DNA of 64,000 bases, taken from Cordia subcordata. Lineage: Eukaryota > Streptophyta > Magnoliopsida > Boraginales > Cordiaceae. The notes beneath the pieces are model-generated. The model worked only from the letters and a program-made list of their open reading frames with translations. It was not told the DNA's origin and did not search any database. Each line of letters opens with the position of its first letter. Position 1 is the stretch's first letter. This document shows, piece by piece, positions 35,641 to 45,672 of the stretch. Where the stretch lies: NCBI GenBank assembly GCA_028554755.1, contig JAPTOF010000002.1:9535001-9599000 (forward strand). Direction: 5' to 3'. The translations under genes were made by a program, and so were the position numbers.

Positions 35641-37600
35641 GTAAGCAGGAATAGACACAATGGCATCAACCAGAGGAAGGTTCACCTTATGGTCTTTCAA
35701 GTGCTCTAAGATCTTATTCATCCTAGTATCTTTAACAGATCTAGGCTTCTCTAATGCGGCTAGAAAAGGTGCTTTAAGGATGACATCACTAGATTCTATA
35801 GACTGTTTCCCCTCCCTATGTGGAAGGGTACTACTCTCATCTCTCTCATGGTCCCTAACCTCATCAGGCTCTATAGGAACACTAGGTACAGGCTCAACTG
35901 AATTTTCCTTCTCTCTTACCCCATTGTCAATGACTCTACCACTCCTAAGTGTAATAACTGCTTTCGCCTATGCATGAGTGGTGTAAGAGGGATTAAAGGA
36001 GGAACTGGATTGACCTCTAGGGTTTACCTCAAGCTAGGTAGGTGACTTGCCTGGCTCCCTAGCACTCAACTGACTAGCTAACTGACCTAACTGGGTATCC
36101 ATCTTAGGCTGCGCTGCTGTTGTGACTGAAACATCAGCAATAGAAGATCAAACTTATCGTAGCTACTAGGTTGCTAAAGGATGGTGCAAGAAGTGAGGGT
36201 ATAGACTGAGTAGGAAAAGTGGGAACAGATGGGTGTTGGTCCTGTGAGGGACCAGAATGTTTAGATGGATGTACGTGATAAAAACGTAGTGGATTTGACT
36301 GAGTAGGACGAGGTCACTGCTGGAATGGGACCTGAGGTTAGTGGGACTCAAAGTGATTATTACGCCAAGAAAATTTAGGGTTATCCTTTCATCCCAGGTT
36401 ATATGTGTTCCAGTAAGGGTTATACTCTCGTGAGTACTCTTGTGTAGCATGAACTTGCTCCTAAATGAATTCTGGAAACTATAGTGCTAATGGGCAAGCT
36501 ATAGTCTCGTGGGATGACTCAAAACACAAGGCACACACCTCAACGATAGAAGGAGAAGATGACGATACTAGTGGATTAGCCCCACAGCCAGGTGTAGGTG
36601 CTAGACCTAAAGAAATCAACTGGTCAAGCTTACGGGTCAATACTTCTACCTTAGCAGGAAAATCATGGGATGTGCCTACTTTATTAACTCCTCTTCTAGG
36701 ATTATTCCTACTTGACCTGTCCAATGCCATATTCTGAAAAGAATCCTCAGCAACATGCTCTAAAACCCTTCGAGCATCACTAGGTCTCAGATTATAGAAT
36801 CCCTCACTCGACATAACATTCACTATCATGCGCTGGGACTCGGTAAGACCCCTAAAGAAGTAATGCAGAAGATTGTGGATACCGTACCCATGATGTAGAC
36901 ACTGATGTAATAAATGATTATACCTCTCCCACGTCTCGTGGAAAGCTTCAAACTCGTGCTAAGAGAAGGTCATAATCGAGCTTGAAGATCAGCGGTTTTA
37001 GCCATGGGGTAAAACCTCTGATAAAATCAGGACTGGAGCTCGTCCCAAGATGTAATGGCTCCATCGGGCAAGGACTGCAGCCATTGTTTGGCTTTATCCT
37101 TGAGGGAGAAAGGGAAAAGTCTGAGCCTAATATTCTCCTAAGACACATTTGGAAAATTGAAAATAGAACAAATCTCCACAAAATCAGTGACATGAGTTAA
37201 GGGACTCTCATTACTCCTACCATAGAAAGACGGGAGCATGGCTAATATCCCATGCTTAATCTTAAAACTCGCCTCCCCCAAACACGGTGGATGGATGCCT
37301 ATATTTGACTCAAAGGCATGAGGAAGGAAGTATTGCCTAAGGGCCATGTCATCGGCTCCTAGGCGTAGATTCGGGAGCCTAGGAATCTCAACATTCTCAT
37401 GAAGGGGAACAGTAGGAGAAGGAAGGGGAAGGGAAGGTGGATTATTATTCCCATTATGGGGAACAAGAAGAGGAAGATCATTTCACTTAGATTGCCTTCT
37501 AAATTCCTAAGATGACAGTGAATTCTCTGTGGTTCAGGATTAAAAGGAACTAAGTCAGGTCTAAGTGAACGTCTACCAAGCATGCACAAAAAGAAACAAA
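35641..37600 (-). pseudogene. Athila-type gag, decayed
   Basis: Minus-strand frames in order: an N-terminal part (37590-37350, MLGRRSLRPDLVPFNPEP), the gag core (37347-37138, FLPH... AMLPSFYGRSNESPLTHVTDFVE), the FSLKDKAKQWLQSLPDGAI block in an adjacent frame at about 37130-37030, and SEGFYNLRPSDARRVLEHVA at 36829-36480, ending in a CALCFESSHETIAC zinc-knuckle-like CCHC motif at about 36530. Frames shift at least three times. 35641-36480 is a poorly conserved linker. Confidence 0.8.
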
Positions 37601-37833
37601 ATCTCCTTCTAACTCTTCAACCCTTGAAACTGCAATTTCAACCTAAATCTATAGCACAAAAACCACAAGTCTCTAAAAACTACAAAAGAAAATAACACTA
37701 AATAGAAACGCCAAATCAAACAAAAGACAATGCAAAAACAAAATACAAATTATCACAGAAATTAAAAAAGAACAACGAAAAGTAAGACTAATACTAGAAT
37801 AGTAACAAAAATATCAAAGAAACCAATCGTTCC

Positions 37834-37851
37834 TCCCTAGCAACAGTGCCA
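37834..37851 (-). other. Primer-binding site, tRNA-Asp type
   Basis: Plus-strand text TCCCTAGCAACAGTGCCA resembles the 3' end of plant tRNA-Asp(GTC), TCCCCGGCAACGGCGCCA, at 14 of 18 positions. All four differences are C-to-T or G-to-A. It lies 9 bp inside the 5' LTR, where a primer site belongs. Confidence 0.82.
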
Positions 37852-37860
37852 AAAACTTGA

Positions 37861-39080
37861 TGTTGTTTTAAAAACCCGCAAGTGCACAAATCGGAAGTAG
37901 TATATTGTGTGCAAGAGTACGAGTATCGTCTCCTGAGGGAGGCCTCTAACTATGGTTTCCAAGTCCTAAGTGTCCTAAATTAACTACGTGTGGAAACAAA
38001 ATTATTTCTTTTTAAATTTTTTTTTTGAAATTTGAATTGAAGGGAACTCTAAATTAAAGACTAAATTAAACTACCTAAACTAACGTGTGCAATAAAAAAG
38101 ACAAACAAACTAGAGAGGGAGAGCTGATTAAATCACAAAAAAAAAAAAGAAGAAAGGACAAGGGTGATTACTACACTATTATGGGGTTGGGATTTTATTC
38201 TTGCTTTGAGTATTTTGATGGCTTTAATTGCTTCTTTTAGAAGTTCAAACTCACTAACCGTATTATCCTAATTCTCGATGCAATTCTATCCCTAAGTGAA
38301 TTCTACCTAGAGTATAGCCTTGTCTTTATTAACTAGGGTTTTAGGGCTAAGTGATTAAGACTTCTAGATTGGCGTTGATTAATACACTAACCTAAGGTTT
38401 AAACCGTTAACTGTGTTTCAAGGTAAGGCCTAATCCATCTAAGTTCAACTAAGTGCAATGAGTGATCTATTAGTTTTATTTCATCCTAAAGACCGCACAT
38501 TAAACCTAGTTATAAAATCAAGCACAATTAATCAACACCATATAAGCAGATACAAAAAATTAAGAGCACAATAATACATGTTTCTTCATTAAAGCAATTA
38601 ATCAAACACATGGACATGTTTAAACCATCAAAATATCCCAAGACAAGTTTTACAATCCTTAACCCATAATAGAAATAGTAATCAACCCTAAAATAAATTT
38701 AGCTCAACATGTTAAAAGAGAGTATTAAACTGAAATTTAATCTCATAAAAATCAATTTCATGTCCAAGAAATTAAATCTCAAGCTTAGAACCTCTTCTCA
38801 TTTCAATTTCACACAAATCCGTCTTCTTTTCCAAGATTTTGCTCCAATATTTGCTCCAAATTAGTCCCAAAAAATCCTGCAGAAAATAGCTTCAAATTAG
38901 CTCAAGATAATGATAAAAGTAAAGAAAATAAAAAGAAAATAAAAGATATTTTTTTAGAAATTTTTTTTATTTTTTCTGATTTTTTTTCTCTCTTGGTCTG
39001 AGAAGAAGCTGGGATCTTTTCTTTTCTATTACTGTGCGGCTGCTACTTCTCCATCTTTCTGCTTTTCTAAAGCCTTCTAC

Positions 39081-39136
<56 letters not shown>

Positions 39137-39746
39137 ATGTGTGTGGTGTGTGAGTTTTCTTTGGTCAAAAAGTGGGGGCTGAGGTTGTGATTAATAATAT
39201 ATTATTATATATCATAATAATAATTTATTATATTGTAAGTATATGTGTGGTGTGTGTTGTGTCTAGTGTGTGTGTATGTTATATGTAATATATATATATA
39301 TATATGCACATATATAATATATAATTTATAATATATGTATGGTAATTTTTTTCCTCTTTTTTTCATACTAAATAACTAACCTATAATTATTCTAACTAAT
39401 TATTAATTAATCTTAAAAAAATCCTTATACTAACTTAATAAATTCTAACCTAATAATGTCCTAACCTATTTAATGGATCTTAATTAAGCCTAATTACTAA
39501 TTTAATTTAACTACTGAAACTAAATTACTAATTGATCCTATTACCTAATTCTTAATTAATCAGAATTACTAAAGAAAAGAAATAAATAAAGAAAAGAAAA
39601 AAATAAAAAAATGACACACCACACACAAACACTCAATGAGATTCAATAAGCACTCAGAAGCTCGAAATAGACAAACATTAGCACCAAAATACACATTCAA
39701 ATACATTTCAAATCACGCAATTTACACTCCAAAAACACCCATATCA
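37861..39746 (-). repeat. 5' LTR of the Athila-type element
   Basis: Plus-strand ends TGTTGTTTT...CATATCA give TG/CA termini; 1886 bp. It contains a (TA)n(TG)n microsatellite at about 39082-39155. The right border is set by the resumed RLP reading at 39747. Confidence 0.88.
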
Positions 39747-40135
39747 TACTGCAGCCTTGGTCATTCCAACCCCTCCGCACTTGTTTTATCCAATTCTTCT
39801 TCTGAGCCTCTGTCCGTCCTTGATCTGTCTTCTAATTTTCTTACTTCTTCTTCAACATGTTATTGGTTATTTAATGTTAGTAAGAACCTTGTCAGCATAA
39901 AGCTTGATGATAATTTTCTAGAAGGTCCTATTCTTGATGCTTTTGAGGAAATGATTTCTCTTGAAGATGTTGACCTTGGTCACAATCATTTAGAAGGTGG
40001 GATTCCAAAATCTTTTTAAAACTTCAGCCATTTGCGCTCGCCAAGTCTAGCGAGTAACAATAACCTAAGAGAGCCTTTTCCTGAGTTGCTGCAAAAATTA
40101 TCCAGGGGCACAGAGAAGTCATTGGAAAGCTTAGA
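39747..40135 (+). pseudogene. psi-RLP5, part 2
   Basis: Continues the LRR text (CSLGHSNPSALVLSNSSSEPLSVLDLSS..., matching NLGDSKPSSLVSSNSSSESLSVL). A Gln-to-stop change lies at 40017. It ends at a MITE inserted at 40136. Confidence 0.9.
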
Positions 40136-40702
40136 GCGCGTTTGGTTTGCCTGTTTTTTGTTTTCATTTTTATGAAAAATGACAATTAGAATAGATAACT
40201 CATTTGGTTAACCATTTTTGTATTCATTTTCAGAAAATAGAAAATAATTTTCTAGGAAAACAGAAAAAATCAAAAAAATGTTTTCTCTGAAAATAAGGTG
40301 ACAATTTTATAAATAACTCTGAAAGATTTAGCAAATAAGGTGACAGTTTTATAAATAATTCTAAATATTTAAAAATAAGGTGGTAATTTTGTAAATAATT
40401 CTAAAAGATTTAGAAAACAAGATGGCAGTTTTGTAAAAATTTTCAAAAAATTTAAAAAATAAAGTGGCAATTTTGTAAATATATAAAAAATTAGAAAACA
40501 AGGTGGCAATTTTGTAAATATCTCCAAAAAATTTAAAAAATAAGGTAACAATTTTGTAAATAAACATAAAAAGAAAAACACTTTTGTTAACCAAACAGAT
40601 TCTATAAATTTTAGAAAACAGAAAATGAAAATTATTTTTAGAAAATGAAAATGAAAAATAAAAACTAGAAAATAAAAACAAAAAACAGGCAAACCAAACG
40701 CA
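40136..40702. mobile_element. MITE, hAT-like, in the LRR exon
   Basis: Termini gcgcgtttggtttgcctgtt and, in reverse complement, tgcgtttggtttgcctgttt. The inverted repeats extend about 60 bp. Flanks agcttaga (40128-40135) and acattaga (40703-40710) agree at 6 of 8 positions, fitting an 8-bp hAT duplication. The interior is tandem-like 'ggtggcaattttgtaaat' repeats about 40-60 bp apart. Confidence 0.75.
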
Positions 40703-40945
40703 ACATTAGATTTGTCTGTAAATCAATTTTATGGTCCACTGACTTATTTAACAAGATTTTAGATTTGTCTGTAAATCAATTTTATGGTCCACTAACTTAT
40801 TTAACAAGATTTTCATCATTAAGGGAACTATACCAACGGGATAATCGATTGAATGGGTCTGTTCTGGAAAATTTTGTGCCGCCTCCTAATCTTTTACAAC
40901 TAGATTTGTCAAACAACCAAATTACCAAAAATTTATTACAAATAT
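40703..40945 (+). pseudogene. psi-RLP5, part 3, with 53-bp tandem duplication
   Basis: LRR text resumes (DLSVNQFYGPLTYLTRFSSLRELY). Bases 40708-40760 are repeated at 40761-40813 with one mismatch. LRR similarity ends with LLQLDLSNNQIT at about 40927, where copia LTR sequence begins. The 3' half of this RLP is absent. Confidence 0.88.
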
Positions 40946-41122
40946 TTAAAAAAATGAAATTTTATTAAGACCACAACGCTAATTAATTACAACAAAACTC
41001 TTGAAATATAATATAAGACCCTATTTGAACACTACAGCACATGCACAACATAAATAGTTCATGCAAAACTTGGCCTTTTCCTTTCAATGACACCTTACGA
41101 CCTAAGAGCACTCAAGACTAAT

Positions 41123-41393
41123 AGTGTGTTTGGAATGATCTTATTTTAAGATGCTTATCCTATTAAAATTTGGAGATATTTTATAAGATTTAAGATATCT
41201 TATTATATACACCATGCATTCTATAGTTGTAAAAAATAAGATAGGAAGGATTGCTTATTTCTTATAAGATAAAAAGTATGGTTTTGTTTTAAATTTTCAT
41301 AGGATGCATGATAAGATTTCTTAAATCTTATAAGATTTACCCTCATTTCAATAGGATAAGTATCTTAAAATAAGACTATAACAAATAGAGCAT
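41123..41393. mobile_element. MITE in the copia A LTR
   Basis: Termini agtgtgtttggaatgatctt and, in reverse complement, atgctctatttgttatagtc; inverted repeats about 45 bp. The flanking duplication aagactaat (41114-41122) / aagactatt (41394-41402) has one mismatch. Related to the MITE at 2620-2863. Confidence 0.78.
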
Positions 41394-41890
41394 AAGACTA
41401 TTTTTGTACTCAGTGACTTAAGCTCTCAACACTCACTCTCTGACTCTATGCCTTTTGCTCCTTACCTTTTTGAACTTAACACAACTCACACACTTTTCTC
41501 CACCCACTTCACAACTATATCTCAATCCTATTTATAGATGGAACATGGTGGTGAAGAGCTTATGGCGGTGAAAATTTTGTGGTTAAAATTTTTCCTCTAG
41601 AACAATTAACCTAACTAGCCAAGGTCGCCATTATTTTGCAAGAAAAATCTCTGTAGCTTTTGACTTTGGAGCATGCTATATTGGCCATGAGGATGCAAGC
41701 AATAATCTAGAAAATTCTGCCCAATACTTGCTACCTTATTTTATTTTGGGTCTGGAAACTATCTTAATTTTTTTATATCAACTTGTCTGCAAATATCTTG
41801 ATATTTCTCTTCCATGTTGGATCTTTCTAGAAGCTTCATTTTGATTGTAGAAAGTTGGTGTTAATTTTAACACTGCCCCTTAACACCAAC

Positions 41891-43480
41891 TTACTCATAA
41901 TTTTTTCTTGTAGTCATGCCGAGGTTTTTCTTGAACGCTTCGAACTTAGTCGATGTGAGCCCTTTAGTAAATATATCTGCTAATTGATCATCTGTTGTGA
42001 TGTACACCAGTTCGATATCTCTTTGTAATACTTTCTCTCCTAGATAATGATAATATACCTCCACATGTTTGGTCCTTGCGTGAAATACCAGGTTCTCTGC
42101 CAAGCACATTGCTGAACGATTGTCAAAGTGTAACCATACTGCAGACTTAGTTTCTTGATGCAAATCTTTCATAAGCTGCACCAACCATGTGCTTTCTTGA
42201 CTTGCCATCGCTGCGGCTCTATATTCGACTTCAGTCATTGATAGCAAAACTGTAGGCTGCTTTTTACTGCACCAAGAGACTACTGTACTTCCAAGACTGA
42301 ATATATAACCAGTGGTTGATCGACTTGTGTCATGATCTCCAACATAGTTAGCATTTGAGAATCCAACAAGCTTGCACGGTTCTTTTCTTTTATATAAAAG
42401 ACCGTGATCGGCTATGCCTTTAACATACCTTAGAATCCGACGAACTGCATCTAGATGGGGTTTCTTTGGGTTCTGCATGTATCGACTAACAACTCCAATA
42501 ACAAACGAAATATCTGGCCTCGTAAGTGTTAGATAGATGAGACTACCAACCATTTGCCTATACATCATTGGATCCTTCAAGTCCTTGCCTTCATGAGCAC
42601 ATAGCTTGGCTTGAATTTCAATAGATGTTGAGATAGGTTTGCAGTCAACCATACCAAACTTCTCCAACAGCTCTTTAGCATATTTGTGTTGACACAAGAA
42701 GATACCTTGTTTGGTGTGTTCAACCTCAAGTCCAAGAAAGTGCTTTAGCTCCCCTAGTTCTTTCATTTGAAACAAATTGACAAGTTCTCCTTCGCCCGAC
42801 AGATCTCATCATTGACATCTTTAGTGATGATTAAATCGTCCACATATACGAGTATGATCACCAGCTTACCTTCTTGAGCATTCACAAAGAGGCTTGAATC
42901 TAAAGGAGCAACTGAATAATCGAAGTTGACCAAAAACTTAGCTATCTTTCCGTACCACGCTCTTGGTGCTTACTTTAATCCATAGAGCACCTTCTTCAGC
43001 TTGCACACATAATCTGAATGGTTTTTGTTCTTAAAACCTCTTGGTTACTCCATATAGATTTCTCGATCAAGCACTCCATACAGGAAGGCATTTTTCACAT
43101 CCATTTGCCATAATTTCCAACACTTGCTTACAATAAGTGCCAGTAGCACACGAACAGTTGTAATCTTCACCACTGGGCTGACTGTCTCATCATAGTCTAA
43201 TCTATACTATTGAGAGAATCCTCGAACAACCAAACGAGCCTTGTATCTTTTTATCAAGCTGTTTGGTTGAGTCTTTATTTTATAAACCTATTTGCAAGAT
43301 ATGGGTTTTACATCCTTAGGCTTTGGAACCAAGTCCTAAGTTTGATTCTCCTTTAACGCTAATATTTCTTCTTCCATCGCCTTCAACCATTCAGGCTTCT
43401 TGCTTGCTTCTTCATATGTCATTGGCTCTTTCACACTGTCAATCTCTGCCAACAATGCATTGGCATACATGGGATTTGGT
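41891..43480 (-). pseudogene. Copia A reverse transcriptase and RNase H
   Basis: An open frame of 294 codons (41891-42775) carries the end of RT and RNase H ([29 protein letters not shown]). Upstream on the minus strand the VYVDDLI catalytic motif is at 42835-42849, then [21 protein letters not shown] and [10 protein letters not shown] at 43390-43060. Several stops break this part; two fit Trp-to-TAG and one Gln-to-TAA, all C/G-to-T/A transitions. It once copied the element's RNA into DNA and is now inactive. Confidence 0.87.
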
Positions 43481-43699
43481 TTTCTTTGACTTGTAGATCT
43501 CTTAGTTATGGAGCCATTTCCTCTGGTGCCTCTTCATGATCTCTTGATTGACCTTCATCTGCACTCCTTGGATTTAGCGGTTTGTTTTTTATCTTCTGGA
43601 TCTCTTTCTCTGCTTGAATCTGATTGTCTGTCACATGTCTTGGTTACTGGTTCCCCTTTGTCTTGTATTTCATCATTAATCTCCTTTGTGTTTGGCAGC

Positions 43700-44353
43700 G
43701 CTACATATTCTTGTGACGGCCATATAAATGCTTCATCGACCACAACATTCCTTGAAATGTAGCAACGACTTGTTGTGGGACACTTCCATCCCTTTCTTTA
43801 GGAGTTGTAACCAACGAAGATGTACCATATTGCCTTCTTATCAAACTTGCTACGTAGATGATCTGGTACAAATACGTAGCATACATAACCGAATACTCGA
43901 AAGTGACTCACTGTTGGCTTTAGGTTCCATGACTTCTCGAATGGGGACACGAACCCAAACTTTTGTAGTGGAAGCCTGTTAATGATGTGAACCACCATTT
44001 TCATGCACTCTGCCTAAAACCTTCCAGGCATATTTTTGGCATGTAACATACTTCGGCAAACTTTAGCAAAGTGCCTATTTTTCCTTTCCACCACTCCATT
44101 TTGTTGAGGAGTATTCGGGCAGGTGAATTGGTGACGTATCCAAGAAGCTCGCAGGTACTCACCAAATTCACGTGAAGTATATTCTCTCCCCGGGAAACGC
44201 TACATGGTGACTTTCATTGATGACTTTTCAAGGTACGCGTAGGTTTTCGTCATGAAAGAAAAATGAGAAGCCTTTGAAAAGTTCAAAGAGTTTAAAGAAA
44301 AGGCCAAAAGTGAAGTTGGCAACAAAGTTCAGTACTTATGCACTGACAATTGG
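43700..44353 (-). pseudogene. Copia A integrase with internal inversion
   Basis: The minus strand reads EYTSREFGEYLRASWIRHQF, then TPQQNGVVERKNRHFAKVCR and the MKMVVHIINRLPLQKFGFVS block (44180-43798). The preceding catalytic-core segment (TFIDDFSRY...YLCTDN) lies on the plus strand at about 44190-44350, so a ~160-bp piece is flipped. About 100 residues usually found between protease and this core, including the HHCC zinc region, are absent. Confidence 0.8.
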
Positions 44354-45672
44354 TGTGCCGATTACCTTAATCTCCTGGTATACCTTCACATTATCAGGAC
44401 CAAAGACTACCCAGTTTCCTGCATCAGTCAGCTATGATACTGATAGCAGTTTCTTCCTTATACCTGGCACGTGGTACACATTATCAAGTTGTGCCTGGCC
44501 TCCATTTAGGCGTGAAATAATTATGGTATTCCCTATGTGTACGATAGGTAATCTGGAGTTATTGGCAGTTACCACAACACGTTGTCCTTTGCACTTCGCT
44601 TTATCCTATAGCTTCTCACCCTTTCTAGTCATGTGATTGGCACATCCGGAGTCAACGATCCATTCTTTGTTGTAATCGACTACTTTTGAGTTGTTTGTTA
44701 AATCTGCAACAACTTCTATGTTTGAGGTGGACATGCCGTCCAAATTAATGTCTTCAGTCTCCACAAAAATGGATCTCAGCATCCCAATCTTCTTCTTCAT
44801 CTCGCTTTAAGTGACTAGAGGATGCGACAGCATTGCCTTGAGTCTCCTTCTTTGGGTATCGAAAATCATGATCATAGTGGCCTTTCTTCCCACAGTTAAA
44901 GCATTTGCCATCGTGCTTCCTTCTAGCTATGGTTTGTTTCATGTTGTCTTGACTTCTTTTGTTAGCTTCCCCTGCTTGAGAGCCTCCTTCATTTCTCTTA
45001 TTTAAGGTTTTCTCAAATCTTTTCTTAGATCCTGAGTTAGACCACCTATTAGGTCTATTTTTTCCTTTACCACTAAAGAGTACTTCCTCATCACTCTTTA
45101 GTGAGACCCCTAACATTTTTTTTTCTAATACTTCTTGGTTGGCCAATAAATTTTCTAATTCTACAAGTGATGGTTGTACTGACCAACCTTGAATTGCTGT
45201 AATAAAACTTCTAAATTAGGGTCCTAATCCATGGATAATTATTCTTCTCATTCTAGCGTCTGAGATTTTAGAATCAGGATCTAATTCAGAGATTTCATGG
45301 CAGAGAGATTTTACCTTGTGAAAGTATTGATTGACTATCATGTCTTTCTGCACAATGGTCATTAACTCATTCTCAAGCAATTGGAGTCATGCCGTGTTTT
45401 TATTTGAGAATAGTGCTGCAAGAGTGTCCCAAGCTTTTTTTGGTGTGTCCATCTTCTTGATGTGCTGTAGGTACTCATCTTCCACTGTTGCTCGGATTGC
45501 GTAGATCGCCTTCCCTACCTTAATCTTCCATTTGTGGAGCGCCTCGACATCCTCCGGAGGTTTTGTTTCATCACTACCAACAACCTTCCATAGGTCTTGG
45601 CCTTGAAGATAAGCTTCAAGACAACTGGACCACGAGCCATAATTTGCACTGTTGAGTCTCCTCTGTCTAATA
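44354..45672 (-). pseudogene. Copia A gag and protease
   Basis: On the minus strand from 45672: gag (LNSANYGSWSSCLEAYLQGQ, DLWKVVGSDETKPPEDVEAL, then WDTLAALFSNK), a basic linker, a zinc knuckle CFNCGKKGHYDHDF with the fourth ligand Cys replaced by Phe (about 44890), then protease IVDSGCANHMT (about 44650) and VYHVPGIRKKLLSVSQL (about 44470). No start or 5' LTR is present at the right end. Confidence 0.85.

Larger units (their letters stand above)
34827..39746 (-). mobile_element. Athila/Tat-type Ty3/gypsy retrotransposon, pol-deleted
   Basis: Minus-strand element inserted in the LRR exon of psi-RLP5. The 5' LTR is 37861-39746 and the 3' LTR is only a 96-bp stub (34827-34922). Between them are gag and an aspartic protease region but no reverse transcriptase, RNase H or integrase. 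The tRNA-Asp-type primer site, long LTR and protease text (FIVLDM...LLRRTFLTTA) point to the Athila/Tat lineage. The flanks reunite the RLP text (ttgaatgac at 34822 with tgcagcc at 39749). A 5-bp target duplication is not clear. Confidence 0.88.
40955..45672 (-). mobile_element. Ty1/copia element A, minus strand, 5'-truncated
   Basis: From right to left: gag, zinc knuckle, protease, integrase, reverse transcriptase, RNase H, polypurine tract and 3' LTR. No 5' LTR or primer site exists: gag abuts copia element B near 45672. The 3' LTR ends (plus strand) at 41872 with CA, next to a PPT reading TAAGGGGCAG on the minus strand (41873-41882). Its outer border, about 40955, is uncertain. A MITE lies in the LTR (41123-41393) and a short inversion in integrase (about 44187-44353). 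Confidence 0.87.

Noticed and set aside
34931..36737. Plus-strand ORFs across the Athila-type region (34931-35188, 35660-35977, 36465-36737)
   Set aside because: They are antisense to recognisable gag and protease text on the minus strand.
40361..40692. Two overlapping 106-107-codon minus-strand ORFs rich in Phe, Leu and Lys
   Set aside because: They translate the repetitive interior of the hAT-like MITE and have no independent support.
43508..44636. Plus-strand ORFs at 43508-43982 and 44274-44636
   Set aside because: Most are antisense to copia A integrase and protease. Only 44190-44350 reads as integrase on the plus strand, reported as an inversion.
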